Part shown: piece after piece, positions 17,687 through 26,933 of the stretch
Numbering within the stretch: the first letter of the stretch is position 1
How the letters are laid out: each line of letters starts with the position of its first letter
Origin: Saccharopolyspora sp. NFXS83
GTDB lineage: Bacteria > Actinomycetota > Actinomycetes > Mycobacteriales > Pseudonocardiaceae
Assembly: GCF_026241095.1 (NCBI RefSeq)
Contig: NZ_JAPFGB010000026.1
Coordinates: 1-64,000 of the forward strand
DNA: 64,000 bases
Reading direction: 5' to 3'
Program-made: the position numbers and the translations under genes
Notes under the pieces: generated by a model
What the model saw: the letters and a program-made list of their open reading frames with translations, nothing else
Told to the model about the DNA's origin: nothing
Database searches by the model: none

Positions 17687-18459
17687 TGCGCGTCCTCCCA
17701 TGCCTGATATGCCTCTTCCACGATGCGCACGGCATCCTCCACGTCGTCGGTCAGGTGCAGCAGGGCCAAGTCCTTCTCGCCGACCTTGCCGGACGCCAGC
17801 ATGGTGTCCCGGACCCAGTCGTAGAGCCCCTGCCAGTAGGAACGTCCGAACAGCACGACGGGGAACTTGGTGACCTTCTTGGTCTGCACCAGGGTGAGCG
17901 CCTCGAACAGCTCGTCCATCGTGCCGAAGCCGCCCGGCAGGCAGATGAAGCCCTGGGCGTACTTGATGAACATCGTCTTCCTGGCGAAGAAGTATCGGAA
18001 GTTCACGCCGAGATCAACCCACGGGTTGAGCCCCTGCTCGAAGGGCAGCTCGATGCCGAGTCCGACCGAGAGCCCGCCCGCTTCGGAGGCGCCGCGGTTG
18101 ACGGCCTCCATGGTGCCGGGGCCGCCGCCGGTGATGACGGCGCACCCGATGCCGGCCATCGCCGCGCCGAGCCGCCTGCCGATCTCGTATTCGGGGTGTT
18201 CGCGCGGGGTTCGGGCGGAACCGAAGATCGTCACGGCGCGCGGCACCTCGGCCAGCGCGCCGAACCCCTCCACGAACTCGGACTGGATGCGCATCACTCG
18301 CCACGGGTCGGTGTGCACCCAGTCGGTCGGGCCGCGCGAGTCCAGCAGGCGCTGGTCGGTGGTCGTCGATTCGTGCAGCCGGGAGCGGCGCAGCACGACC
18401 GGTCCGCGTCGTTTCTCCTGCGGGCGCTCCGCGCCGTTGGGTGAGCCCTCGATGGTCAT
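17683..18459 (-). CDS. LOG-family (TIGR00730) protein, copy 2
   Basis: A 258-residue LOG-like protein of the longer subgroup, with about 70 extra N-terminal residues, then TIFGSARTPREHPEYE, ITGGGPGTMEAVNRGA and LPGGFGTMDELFEALT. It precedes the shorter LOG copy with a 4-bp overlap, so both are made from one mRNA. The longer type is often annotated as a nucleotide 5'-monophosphate nucleosidase, and could remove bases from nucleotides rather than activate cytokinins. Start ATG 18459, with TACCCT six nt upstream. Confidence 0.85.
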   Translation of the reverse strand: MTIEGSPNGAERPQEKRRGPVVLRRSRLHESTTTDQRLLDSRGPTDWVHTDPWRVMRIQSEFVEGFGALAEVPRAVTIFGSARTPREHPEYEIGRRLGAAMAGIGCAVITGGGPGTMEAVNRGASEAGGLSVGLGIELPFEQGLNPWVDLGVNFRYFFARKTMFIKYAQGFICLPGGFGTMDELFEALTLVQTKKVTKFPVVLFGRSYWQGLYDWVRDTMLASGKVGEKDLALLHLTDDVEDAVRIVEEAYQAWEDAH

Positions 18460-18465
18460 GGAACG

Positions 18466-18471
18466 AGGGTA
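18466..18471 (-). promoter_or_regulatory. Candidate -10 of the LOG operon
   Basis: TACCCT on the minus strand ends 6 nt before ATG 18459 and no ribosome-binding site intervenes, consistent with a leaderless mRNA. Confidence 0.4.
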
Positions 18472-18692
18472 AGCACCCCCGGAAGAACACCGGGTTCCGC
18501 GCCGGTGACCACGTGGTGCCGTGTTGCCGCCCGATCCACGCGGTCCTCGGTCGTGCCCCCTAACCGACCTGCGGTGGAACGCTCGGAACGGGGTGGACCC
18601 GAGGCGTACCGTGAGCAGTACGACGACCCGACTGGTGCCCGTCCGGCGCAGGCCGGCGGCACCGAGGCCGCGGATCCAGGTTGGGGGCCGCC

Positions 18693-19628
18693 ATGCTCAT
18701 CGAGCTGCTCGTCATCGTTCTGGCCATCGCCGTGCTCTGCGCCGGTTTCGCCGCGAAGATCATCACGCAGTACGAGCGCGGGGTGGTGTTCCGCTTCGGC
18801 CGGCTGCAGCAGTCGGTGCGCGGGCCGGGCCTCACCTTCATCGTTCCCGTGGTGGACCGGCTGCGGAAGGTGAACCTGCAGATCATCACCATGCCGGTGC
18901 CCGCGCAGGAGGGCATCACCCGCGACAACATCACGGTGCGGGTCGACGCGGTGGTGTACTTCAACGTCACCGACCCGGCTCGGGCCGTGGTGAACGTCGA
19001 GGACTACCTGTTCGCGATGGGCCAGGTCGCCCAGTCCTCGCTGCGTTCGATCATCGGCAAGAGCGACCTCGACGACCTGCTCTCCAACCGGGAGCGGCTC
19101 AACGAGGGCCTCGAAGTCATGATCGACAGCCCGGCGCTGCACTGGGGCGTGCACATCGACCGGGTGGAGATCAAGGACGTGTCGTTGCCGGAGTCGATGA
19201 AGCGCTCCATCGCCCGGCAGGCCGAGGCGGAGCGGGAACGTCGCTCCCGGATCATCGCCGCCGACGGCGAGTACCAGGCCTCGCGCAAGCTCTCCGACGC
19301 CGCCGGGGTCATGGCCGACGCGCCCGCCGCGCTGCAGCTGCGCCTGCTGGAGACGGTCGTGGAGGTCGCGGCGGAGAAGAACTCGACACTGGTCCTGCCG
19401 TTCCCGGTGGAGCTGCTCCGCTTCGTCGAGCACGTCCAGGGCCCGCAGCAGGCCCAGGCCCAGGCCACCACGTCGCAGGACGAGCCCGCCGCCGCGGCCC
19501 CGGACACGATCGCCCAGGTCCCCGAACCAGCGGGCGTGCCCGACGTCGAGGGGATGCCCGCGGTGCACGACGCCAGGATCCTGCCCGGCACTCCCGCGCA
19601 GGACCTCGGGTCGCCGAGCGGTCGCTGA
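18693..19628 (+). CDS. Slipin/stomatin SPFH-domain membrane protein
   Basis: A 311-residue SPFH protein. The first 25 residues form a membrane hairpin or helix (MLIELLVIVLAIAVLCAGFA). The band-7 domain follows (QYERGVVFRFGRLQ, GPGLTFIVPVVDRLRKVNLQ), then a charged helical region (QAEAERERRSRIIAADGEYQAS) and a Pro/Ala-rich tail. Such proteins form membrane microdomain scaffolds. Stomatin-specific proteases (NfeD) often accompany slipins, but none is next to it here. ATG 18693 has GGGGG upstream; a TTG at 18681 is less likely. Confidence 0.9.
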   Translation: MLIELLVIVLAIAVLCAGFAAKIITQYERGVVFRFGRLQQSVRGPGLTFIVPVVDRLRKVNLQIITMPVPAQEGITRDNITVRVDAVVYFNVTDPARAVVNVEDYLFAMGQVAQSSLRSIIGKSDLDDLLSNRERLNEGLEVMIDSPALHWGVHIDRVEIKDVSLPESMKRSIARQAEAERERRSRIIAADGEYQASRKLSDAAGVMADAPAALQLRLLETVVEVAAEKNSTLVLPFPVELLRFVEHVQGPQQAQAQATTSQDEPAAAAPDTIAQVPEPAGVPDVEGMPAVHDARILPGTPAQDLGSPSGR

Positions 19629-19643
19629 TCTCGCGGCGAAGCC

Positions 19644-20720
19644 TCAGCGCAGGAAGCGGGTGAGGACGTCGGCGCAGCGGCGGATGTCGGCGGTGGGCAC
19701 GTTCTCCTGCTGGGTGTGCGCCAGCGTCGGCGAACCGGGGCCGAAGTTCACCGCGGGAAGTCCCCGCGCGGCGAACCTCGCGACGTCGGTCCAGCCCAGC
19801 TTGGCCACCGGTTCCCCGCCGGCCGCGGCGACGAGCTCCGCCGCCGCGGGCGAGCCCAAGCCCGGCAGCGCGCCCCCGGAGGCGTCGACGACGGTCACGT
19901 CGAAGCCGTCGAACACCTCGCGGACGTGGGCTTCGGCTTCGGCCAGCGACTTGTCCGGGGCGAAGCGGTGGTTGACCGCGACCACGCACGAGTCCGGCAC
20001 GACGTTGCCCGCGACACCGCCTTCGATCCGCACCGCCTGCAGTCCCTCGTGGTACTGCAGGCCGTCGATCACCGGTTCGCGCGGGGTGTAGTCGAGCAGC
20101 CGCCGCAGGATCGGCTCGGCCGCGTGGATGGCGTTGTCCCCCATCCACGCGCGCGCCGTGTGGGCGCGGGTGCCGCTGGTGCGGATCTCCACCCGCAGCG
20201 TCCCCTGGCACCCGGCTTCGATGGTGGCGTTGGAGGGTTCGCCGACGATGGCCAGATCGCCCTGCAGCCAGTCCGGCAGGTCCCGTTCGATCCGGTTGAG
20301 CCCGTTGCGCTCGGCCGCGATCTCCTCGCAGTCGTAGAACAGGAACGTGAGGTCGTGGCGAGGCTCCGGCAGTGCCGCCGCCACGTGCAGCAGGACGGCG
20401 TCGCCGCCCTTCATGTCCACGGTTCCGCACCCGTGCAGCACTTCGTCGTCGCCGGAGCCGGTGCGGCGCGACGGCAGGTTGTCGTTGATCGGCACCGTGT
20501 CGAGGTGCCCGGCGAGTAGCACCCGAGAGGCCCGCCCCAGGTCGGTGCGGGCGAGCACGGCTTCACCGCTGCGCACGACCTCCAGGTGCGGGGCCTGGGT
20601 GCGCAGCGCGTGCTCGACGGCGTCGGCGATGCGCCGCTCGTCACCGGAGACGCTGGGGATGTCCACCAGCGCGGCGGTCAGCTCGACGGGCTCGGCACGG
20701 AGATCCAGGGGCGCGGTCAC
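19644..20720 (-). CDS. dapE: Succinyl-diaminopimelate desuccinylase
   Basis: A 358-residue M20 metallohydrolase that removes succinate from N-succinyl-LL-diaminopimelate in lysine and peptidoglycan synthesis. Zinc-ligand and catalytic motifs are visible: [31 protein letters not shown] and VNFGPG with the C-terminal AHTQQE. The start is GTG 20720 with TAGCCT seven nt upstream. It is divergent from dapD across about 200 bp, so the two DAP enzymes can share a control region. Confidence 0.93.
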   Translation of the reverse strand: MTAPLDLRAEPVELTAALVDIPSVSGDERRIADAVEHALRTQAPHLEVVRSGEAVLARTDLGRASRVLLAGHLDTVPINDNLPSRRTGSGDDEVLHGCGTVDMKGGDAVLLHVAAALPEPRHDLTFLFYDCEEIAAERNGLNRIERDLPDWLQGDLAIVGEPSNATIEAGCQGTLRVEIRTSGTRAHTARAWMGDNAIHAAEPILRRLLDYTPREPVIDGLQYHEGLQAVRIEGGVAGNVVPDSCVVAVNHRFAPDKSLAEAEAHVREVFDGFDVTVVDASGGALPGLGSPAAAELVAAAGGEPVAKLGWTDVARFAARGLPAVNFGPGSPTLAHTQQENVPTADIRRCADVLTRFLR

Positions 20721-20727
20721 CCCAGGC

Positions 20728-20733
20728 AGGCTA
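20728..20733 (-). promoter_or_regulatory. Candidate -10 of dapE, leaderless
   Basis: TAGCCT on the minus strand ends 7 nt before GTG 20720. No Shine-Dalgarno sequence intervenes. Confidence 0.4.
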
Positions 20734-20926
20734 CCCGGCCGCGGCTCCTGCCCGCCGCCGAGACGCGGGAGTGATCAACACCACTCTCGCAGTCCACGGT
20801 GGACACTGCGAGCGACCTAATTCCCCATCGCGGTGGGCAATCGCGCGATTACGAAGCGTGCGCGGGTCACCGGACCAGCCGACCCCTGGAGGGCGGTGCC
20901 GGAATGCGCCGATTACCGTTTTTCGC

Positions 20927-21913
20927 ATGAGCGCGCAGACACCCGACCCGCAGAACACCGGTGCCCACGGCGTCGGCCTGGCCACCGTCACCGACGACGG
21001 CACCGTGCTGGACACGTGGTTCCCCACCGTCAAGCTCGGCGAGCCCGGCGAATCCCGCAGCACCCGGCTCAGCGCCGAGGAAGCGACGAACTCCCTGGGG
21101 GCGGCCGGGGCCGCGCTGCTCGGTCGCGACGACGCCCGCGGCGTGGACGTCGTCGCCGTGCGCACCGAGATCGGCAGGCTCTCCGACCAGCCCGCCGACA
21201 CCCACGACCTCTACCTGCGCCTGCACCTGCTCTCGCACCGCCTGGTCCGCCCGCACGGGCAGAGCCTGGACGGCATGTTCGGGCTGCTGTCCAACGTCGT
21301 GTGGACCAATCACGGCCCCTGCCCCGTCGAAGGGTTCGAGGCGACCCGGATGAGCCTGCGGGCGCGCGGCCCGGTCACCGTCTACAGCGTGGACAAGTTC
21401 CCCCGCATGGTCGACTACGTGATGCCGTCCGGCGTGCGCATCGGTGACGCCGACCGGGTGCGGCTCGGCGCGCACCTGGCCAGCGGCAGCACCGTGATGC
21501 ACGAGGGCTTCGTGAACTTCAACGCGGGCACGCTCGGCGCCTCCATGATCGAGGGTCGCGTCTCGGCCGGCGTGGTCGTCGGGGACGGCTCCGACGTCGG
21601 CGGCGGCGCCTCGGTGATGGGCACCCTCTCCGGCGGCGGCAAGGAGATCATCTCCATCGGCGAGCGCTGCTTGATCGGCGCCAACGGCGGCGTCGGCATC
21701 ACCCTCGGCGACGACTGCGTCGTGGAGGCCGGGCTGTACGTCACCGCGGGCACCAAGGTCTCGCTGCCGGACGGCACGCTGACCAAGGCGCGGGAGCTGT
21801 CCGGTTCGAACGGCCTGCTGTTCCTGCGCAACTCCGGCACCGGCGCCGTGGAGGTCCGGCCGCGCTCCGGCGGCAAGGTCGAGCTGAACGCGGCACTGCA
21901 CGCGAACGACTGA
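20927..21913 (+). CDS. dapD: Tetrahydrodipicolinate N-succinyltransferase
   Basis: A 328-residue enzyme that transfers succinyl from succinyl-CoA to tetrahydrodipicolinate. It is the actinobacterial DapD type, with an N-terminal alpha/beta domain followed by a left-handed beta-helix of hexapeptide repeats ([56 protein letters not shown]). ATG 20927 gives the family length; an in-frame extension to 20771 would run through the promoter region. Together with dapE and dapC it shows that the succinylase branch is used. Confidence 0.93.
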   Translation: MSAQTPDPQNTGAHGVGLATVTDDGTVLDTWFPTVKLGEPGESRSTRLSAEEATNSLGAAGAALLGRDDARGVDVVAVRTEIGRLSDQPADTHDLYLRLHLLSHRLVRPHGQSLDGMFGLLSNVVWTNHGPCPVEGFEATRMSLRARGPVTVYSVDKFPRMVDYVMPSGVRIGDADRVRLGAHLASGSTVMHEGFVNFNAGTLGASMIEGRVSAGVVVGDGSDVGGGASVMGTLSGGGKEIISIGERCLIGANGGVGITLGDDCVVEAGLYVTAGTKVSLPDGTLTKARELSGSNGLLFLRNSGTGAVEVRPRSGGKVELNAALHAND

Positions 21914-22005
21914 CCGGCCGCGCGGCTCATCCCGCAAGACCGCTAAGCCGATTCGACCGCCGAACGACGGGGGTTCACCGGTCTCGAATCGGTGACACTG
22001 GTGGG

Positions 22006-22929
22006 ATGAACCGCCCCCTCGGCACGTCCGGCCTGCCACCAGAACCCGTGGTGGCGGGCCGGACCGACCCGATCGCCGAGCACGTCCGGGCCGCGTTGGA
22101 CGCCCGGTTGCGCACGCTGCTGGAACACGAGCCCGGCGCGAGAGGCGGCGAGGAACCCGAGCAGCTGCACCAGGTGCGCGTCTCGGTGCGCCGGATGCGG
22201 TCGGTGCTCAAGTCCGCCGCGCCGTTCCTCGACCAGCACTGGTCGGAACCGCTGCGCGCCGAACTGGGATGGTTCGGCCGCGAACTCGGCGAGGTCCGCG
22301 ACCTGGACGTGCTGGTGGGCCGGCTGCGCGGGGAGGCCGCGGACTTCGAGGCCGCGCAACGGGAATCCGCGGCGCGGCTGATCGGCCCGCTGGAACTCGA
22401 GCACCGGGCCGCGCGGGAGTCGCTGGTGGTCGCGCTGGACGGCGAACGCCATCGAGCGCTGATCAACGCGCTGGTCGAGGCGGTGCACCGCCCGCTGCCC
22501 GCCTCGGGCGTCGAGCACTGCGGCCCGCGCGAGCTCCGCGCGCTGGTCGCCAAGCAGTACCGGAGGCTGCGGCGCACCGTCGACGAGATCGGCACCGACC
22601 CGACCAACGCGGAGCTGCACGCGCTGCGCATCCTCGGCAAGCGGTTGCGCTACACCGCGGAACTCGCCGAACCGGTGCTCGGCAAACCGATGCGGCAGCT
22701 GCTCAGCGCGGCGAAGCGCTTCCAGGACGTGCTCGGCGAACACCAGGACGCCTGCGTCGCCGAGCGGCGGGTGCTGGAGCTGCTGGCCGCCCGCGGTCCC
22801 GGCCCCGACCCGGCGATCGCGTTCGTGGCCGGTCGCCTGGTCGAACGGGAGCGCTCCCGCCGGCTCGCCCACCGGGAGCAGTGGCACGAGAGCTGGCGGG
22901 AGCTGCGAGGTACTGCCGCGAAGGTGTGA
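22006..22929 (+). CDS. CHAD-domain protein
   Basis: A 307-residue all-helical CHAD protein. Conserved histidines and basic residues that bind polyphosphate are visible: EQLHQVRVSVRRMRSVLK (about residues 46-63), ELHALRILGKRLRYTAEL and LGEHQDACVAER. CHAD proteins bind inorganic polyphosphate and are often located at polyphosphate granules. There is no CYTH domain fused to it. It sits between dapD and dapC, 4 bp from the dapC stop on the opposite strand. GACACT six nt before ATG 22006 suggests a leaderless start. Confidence 0.85.
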   Translation: MNRPLGTSGLPPEPVVAGRTDPIAEHVRAALDARLRTLLEHEPGARGGEEPEQLHQVRVSVRRMRSVLKSAAPFLDQHWSEPLRAELGWFGRELGEVRDLDVLVGRLRGEAADFEAAQRESAARLIGPLELEHRAARESLVVALDGERHRALINALVEAVHRPLPASGVEHCGPRELRALVAKQYRRLRRTVDEIGTDPTNAELHALRILGKRLRYTAELAEPVLGKPMRQLLSAAKRFQDVLGEHQDACVAERRVLELLAARGPGPDPAIAFVAGRLVERERSRRLAHREQWHESWRELRGTAAKV

Positions 22930-22933
22930 GCGC

Positions 22934-24052
22934 TCAGCTCAAGCGGTCCGCCGCGGCCTGGATCCGCTCGTCGGTGGCGGTCAGCGCGATCCGGACGTGC
23001 CGCTGCCCGGCCGGGCCGTAGAACGTGCCGGGCGCGACGAGGATCCCGCGCTGCGCCAGCCAGCCCACCGTGTCCCAGGCGTCCGCTCCGCGCGTCGCCC
23101 ACAGGTACAGGCCGCCGTGCGAATGCTCGATGGTGAACCCGGCCGCCTCCAGCACGGGCCGCAGCACCGCGCGGCGGGACGCGTACAGGTCGCGCTGCAC
23201 GCCCACGTGCTCGTCGTCGGCCAGTGCGGCCGTCATGGCCTGCTGCACCGGTCGCGGCATGATCATGCCCGCGTGCTTGCGCAGTTCCAGCAGGCGCGCG
23301 ACCAGGTCCGGGTCGCCGGTGACGAACCCTGCGCGGTACCCCGCGAGGTTCGACGACTTCGACAGCGAGTGCACCGCCAGGACCCCGGTGGGGTCCGCGG
23401 TCACCGACGGATGCAGCACCGACACCGGTTCGGCTTCCCAGCCGAGCTCCAGGTAGCACTCGTCCGAGGCCACCACGGCCCCGGCTTCGCGCGCCGCCCG
23501 CACCGACGCCGCCAGGTCGGCGGCGTCGAGCACTCGGCCGGTCGGGTTGGACGGCGAGTTCAGCCAGACCAGCGCGGTCCCGGCGGGCGGGGTCTCCCCC
23601 GGAGCGAGCCGCACGACCTCGGCACCGACGAGCTTCGCGCCGACCTCGTAGGTCGGGTAGGCCAGCTCCGGGATGGCGACGACGTCGCCCGGTCGCACCC
23701 CCAGCAGCGTCGGCAGCCAGGCGACCAGCTCCTTGGAACCGATCGTGGGCAGCACCGCGCTCGGATCGACGGTCACGCCGTGCCTGCGCAGCAGCGCGTC
23801 CACCGCGGCAGCCCGCAGCTCGGGAGTGCCGTGCGTGGCCGGGTAGCCGGGGATCTCGGAGACCGAAGCCAGCGCCGCGCGCAACGGCTCCGGCACCGGA
23901 TCGACCGGAGTGCCGACCGAGAGGTTCACCAGCCCGTCAGGATGCGCACGTGCCGTCGCGGTCTGCTCCGCCAAGGAATCCCAGGGGAAATCCGGCAGCC
24001 GCGGACCGCGCAGCGCGTGCGTCCCGTCCACGGGATGCGCCTCGGAGGTCAT
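22934..24052 (-). CDS. dapC: N-succinyldiaminopimelate aminotransferase
   Basis: A 372-residue fold-type I PLP aminotransferase of the DapC group. It shows [36 protein letters not shown], the PLP lysine in [16 protein letters not shown] and the carboxylate Arg in RHVRIALT. It makes or consumes N-succinyl-LL-2,6-diaminopimelate. ATG 24052 overlaps the stop of the ferredoxin gene by 4 bp. The fdxC-dapC pair equals Rv1177-Rv1178. Confidence 0.92.
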   Translation of the reverse strand: MTSEAHPVDGTHALRGPRLPDFPWDSLAEQTATARAHPDGLVNLSVGTPVDPVPEPLRAALASVSEIPGYPATHGTPELRAAAVDALLRRHGVTVDPSAVLPTIGSKELVAWLPTLLGVRPGDVVAIPELAYPTYEVGAKLVGAEVVRLAPGETPPAGTALVWLNSPSNPTGRVLDAADLAASVRAAREAGAVVASDECYLELGWEAEPVSVLHPSVTADPTGVLAVHSLSKSSNLAGYRAGFVTGDPDLVARLLELRKHAGMIMPRPVQQAMTAALADDEHVGVQRDLYASRRAVLRPVLEAAGFTIEHSHGGLYLWATRGADAWDTVGWLAQRGILVAPGTFYGPAGQRHVRIALTATDERIQAAADRLS

Positions 24053-24369
24053 TCTCCCTGCGGCGGCAGGCTGGTCACGGGCTCGACGTCCTTCTCGACC
24101 TTGCCGACCTTGGCCGCGCCGCCGGGCGAGCCGAGCTCGTCGAAGAAGTCCACGTTCGCCTTGGTGTAGGCGCCCCACTCGTCGGGGACGTCGTCCTCGT
24201 AGTAGATGGCCTCCACCGGGCAGACCGGCTCGCAAGCACCGCAGTCGACGCACTCATCGGGGTGGATGTAGAGCATCCGCCCGCCCTCGTAGATGCAGTC
24301 GACAGGGCATTCCTCGATGCACGCCTTGTCGAGCACGTCGACGCAGGGCTCGGCGATCACGTAGGTCAC
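24049..24369 (-). CDS. fdxC: 7Fe ferredoxin (FdxC type)
   Basis: A 106-residue ferredoxin carrying both [3Fe-4S] and [4Fe-4S] ligand sets: C at [19 protein letters not shown] and the classical [16 protein letters not shown]. It donates electrons in the cytosol. GTG 24369 has AGGAGAG seven nt upstream. A longer frame to 24507 has no ribosome-binding site. It is co-transcribed with dapC although no redox step is known for the aminotransferase, a pairing conserved in actinobacteria. Confidence 0.93.
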   Translation of the reverse strand: MTYVIAEPCVDVLDKACIEECPVDCIYEGGRMLYIHPDECVDCGACEPVCPVEAIYYEDDVPDEWGAYTKANVDFFDELGSPGGAAKVGKVEKDVEPVTSLPPQGE

Positions 24370-24533
24370 GGTTGCTCTCCTGCTTGTTTTCGATCCGGAC
24401 CAGGCTTCCGCTACCCGGCCGATGACAGTATCCCCCGCCCCCGGCGCGGAGGGCCAAGGTGGTCCCACCGCACGGGATCCGATTCGACCATACGACGGCC
24501 CGACCACAGCGGTAAACGCCGTAAACCCCTAGA

Positions 24534-25526
24534 TCACCGACGCGTCACCGCGTAGCCCTCCGCTCGCAACCACTTCGCGCCGAGCTTGCCGATGCGCCGC
24601 AGCGCGGACCGTTCACCCAGGTAACCACCTACGACACCGACGATCGGCACGTTGCCGAGCCACTCGTGGTAGAAGCGGCCCTGCGGGCGTTTGTCCAACT
24701 CCGAGTCGATCTCCCAGAGCGCACGTGCCATTCGCCACACCGTGCGCACGACCGCCTTCAGCCGGGAGCCCCCGGAGCGCTCCGCGGCGTCGAGCTCCTC
24801 GGTCAGCTCCGCGGTCTTCGCGTCCTCCTCGGCCTGCGCTCCGCCGCGCGCGCCGGAGGCGACGCCCTCAGCGAGGTCGCGGTCCAGCAGCACCTTCGCG
24901 ATCAACCGCACCCTCGTGGGGTGGTCGGTGACGCCGTGCTCGGCCGCGATGGCCGACAGCACCAGGCCTTGCCCCGCCAAGCCCAGCGCGTTGCGGATCG
25001 GCAGCCGCGAGGTGAGCACGCCACCGAACCGGGGCAGGCCCGCGACCACCGCGACCAGCCGTCCCACCCGCTGCGCCCACCAGTCGCAGCGCTCGTCCAC
25101 GCCCATCGCGTCCCAGGTCGAACTGCCCGGCAGCCGCATGCCGTCGAGCTGCCGCAGCATCTTGTGCAGCAGGCCCGGCCCCTCGTCCGGCTCGTCCTCT
25201 ACCGATGACGCCGACCGTGCTGATGACGCCGACGGTGCCGGAGCAGCCGGTATCGCCGGTGAAGCCGATGCGGACGGCCGCCGCGCGACCACCCGGTCGG
25301 CGTCATCAGCGTCGTGCGGCGAGTTCCGCTGAGGCTGCTGCTCGCCCGCCACCACCTCGTCAGCGGGGGCGGCGCCTTCGGCCTCCGCATCGGCCGCGGT
25401 GTCCTCGAACCGGCCGCGCAGCCGGAACGGGTCGGACTGCCGCAGCACGTCCAGCAGCGGCGTGCTCGCGCGCACGAACGGGCGCAGCACCACCGCGACG
25501 CGTTCGTCGGTCACCACCTCGGTCAC
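24534..25526 (-). CDS. Hypothetical protein with Ala/Ser/Asp-rich linker
   Basis: A 330-residue protein I do not recognise. Residues 1-40 are folded-looking (VLRPFVRASTPLLDVLRQS). A low-complexity acidic and Ala/Ser-rich linker spans about 45-110. A C-terminal domain of some 215 residues has hydrophobic segments (LVAVVAGLPRFGGVLTSRLP, LGLAGQGLVLSAIAAEHGV, VPIVGVVGGYLGERSALRRIG) that resemble membrane-inserting helices seen in EcsC-like proteins. The start is GTG 25526, 12 bp after the stop of the membrane protein gene, so it belongs to the mshB operon. No function can be assigned. Confidence 0.7.
   Translation of the reverse strand: MTEVVTDERVAVVLRPFVRASTPLLDVLRQSDPFRLRGRFEDTAADAEAEGAAPADEVVAGEQQPQRNSPHDADDADRVVARRPSASASPAIPAAPAPSASSARSASSVEDEPDEGPGLLHKMLRQLDGMRLPGSSTWDAMGVDERCDWWAQRVGRLVAVVAGLPRFGGVLTSRLPIRNALGLAGQGLVLSAIAAEHGVTDHPTRVRLIAKVLLDRDLAEGVASGARGGAQAEEDAKTAELTEELDAAERSGGSRLKAVVRTVWRMARALWEIDSELDKRPQGRFYHEWLGNVPIVGVVGGYLGERSALRRIGKLGAKWLRAEGYAVTRR
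25204..25239. repeat. 18-bp tandem duplication inside the linker
   Basis: Two adjacent copies of an 18-bp unit, GATGACGCCGACCGTGCT at 25204-25221 and a copy with two changes at 25222-25239, code for six residues each in the low-complexity linker of the hypothetical protein. This is a simple slippage-type repeat and preserves the frame. Confidence 0.7.
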
Positions 25527-25538
25527 GACCGCACCTCG

Positions 25539-25904
25539 CTACTTCCCCGCCGGCCTGCCCAGGACGATCCCGAGCATCATCGCCGACGGCAGCGTTCCCG
25601 CACCGATCAGCAACAGCGCCCGCCAATCGTTGCCCAGCAACATGACGTCGCCGCCGGGCCCGAAGAGACCGAACACGAAGATCGTCGCGAACCACGCCAC
25701 CAGCGGCGCGCCCGCGACCCGCCTGCTCGCTGAGAGCCGCCCCGCGGCCGAGACCAGCAGCGGCGTCGTCACGGCGGCGACCGCCGTGGTGATCGGGAAC
25801 GGCACGCTGCCGATCCACAGCGGCAGGAACAGCAGCTCCACCAGCGCCAGCACCACGGCGTCGAGCAGCAGGAACCCGAACACCAGCCGGTCGTAGCCCG
25901 TCAC
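25539..25904 (-). CDS. Four-helix membrane protein (Rv1171-like)
   Basis: A 121-residue integral membrane protein with about four hydrophobic segments (FGFLLLDAVVLALVELLFL, TTAVAAVTTPLLVSA, PLVAWFATIFVFGLF, LLLIGAGTLPSAMMLGIVL). GTG 25904 overlaps the mshB stop by 4 bp. The mshB-Rv1171 linkage is conserved in mycobacteria. A role in mycothiol export or regulation is speculation. Confidence 0.75.
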   Translation of the reverse strand: MTGYDRLVFGFLLLDAVVLALVELLFLPLWIGSVPFPITTAVAAVTTPLLVSAAGRLSASRRVAGAPLVAWFATIFVFGLFGPGGDVMLLGNDWRALLLIGAGTLPSAMMLGIVLGRPAGK

Positions 25905-26812
25905 CGCGGCGCCACCGGTTCGGTCCCGCTCACGCCGAGCCCGCCGAACAGGTCGTGCTCACCGCCCGCCGGATCGCCCGCAGCCAGCACGTAGTGCTCG
26001 GTGTCCGAGAGGGGCTGGGCCACGTCGTTCGACAACGCGTAGGCGCCGACGCCCTCGCCGTTGTTCCACTCGTCGACCCACACCCGCACCTGCGTGCCGT
26101 GCGCCCGCAGCGCGCGGATCTTGCCGGACAGGTGGTCCGCGATGTCGATCACCGTGGTGATCGACTCGTCGGCCACGCTCGGCAGGTCGTCGACGCCGGG
26201 AAGTTCGAAGGGCAGCGACTCGGCCGCGGCCAGCGCGGCCAGGCCTTCGCGGAGCCGGTCGCGGGACGGCACGGCGTGGAACACCCGGAGCACGTCCGGG
26301 ACCTGGGCCGCGGCGGCCATCGTGACGTCGTGGGCCCGCACGTGATCGGGGTGGCCGTACCCGCCGTCGGCGGCGTAGGTGACCACGACCTGGGGCCGCA
26401 CCTCGCGCAGGACGGAGGCGAGCGCCTCGGTCTGCTCCGCGAGGTCGCCGACGGCGAACGCCCGCGGATGGGCGGCGGGCAGCGCCCCCGCCCGGCCCGG
26501 TTCCTCCCACAGCATCCCGGAGTCCCGCCAGCGCCCGATGCCGCCGAGGAAGCGGTGGTCGGCCACCCGCAGCGCGGCGCAGGCCGACCGCAGCTCGCCG
26601 ACGCGGTAGCCGCCGAGCTGATCGGCCTGGTCCGCGGCCAGTCCGCGCAGGCTCTCCGGGATGACCTCGCCCTCTTCGCCGAGCGTGCAGGTCACCACGG
26701 TGACCTGCACTCCACGCGCCGCGTAGCGCGCGATCGTCCCGCCGGTCCAGAGGGTCTCGTCGTCCGGATGCGCGTGTACCAGCAGCAGCCGGGGTGGAGC
26801 CGTCAGCGTCAC
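25901..26812 (-). CDS. mshB: GlcNAc-inositol deacetylase MshB (mycothiol synthesis)
   Basis: A 303-residue zinc deacetylase of the LmbE family that converts GlcNAc-Ins to GlcN-Ins in mycothiol biosynthesis. The zinc and catalytic motif HAHPDDE is at residues 13-19, and GHPDH supplies the third zinc ligand near residue 150. GTG 26812 has TACGCT six nt upstream, suggesting a leaderless start. It heads a three-gene unit with the membrane protein and the hypothetical gene. Presence of mshB identifies the organism as a mycothiol-producing actinobacterium. Confidence 0.93.
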   Translation of the reverse strand: MTLTAPPRLLLVHAHPDDETLWTGGTIARYAARGVQVTVVTCTLGEEGEVIPESLRGLAADQADQLGGYRVGELRSACAALRVADHRFLGGIGRWRDSGMLWEEPGRAGALPAAHPRAFAVGDLAEQTEALASVLREVRPQVVVTYAADGGYGHPDHVRAHDVTMAAAAQVPDVLRVFHAVPSRDRLREGLAALAAAESLPFELPGVDDLPSVADESITTVIDIADHLSGKIRALRAHGTQVRVWVDEWNNGEGVGAYALSNDVAQPLSDTEHYVLAAGDPAGGEHDLFGGLGVSGTEPVAPR

Positions 26813-26933
26813 CAGGCAAGCGTAATCGGAACGGTCTCCACCTCCACGCGGTGGTCGAGCGGCTGCCGAGCCGGCCTGTCAACCAGCGCGGATGAACTTC
26901 ACCCGTGCCGGTGGACCGAATCGCCCGGACGGA

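Noticed and set aside
21971-21995. GGTTCACCGGTCTCGAAT as a tRNA T-arm
   Set aside because: No matching acceptor, D or anticodon arm is present nearby. It lies in the promoter of the CHAD gene.
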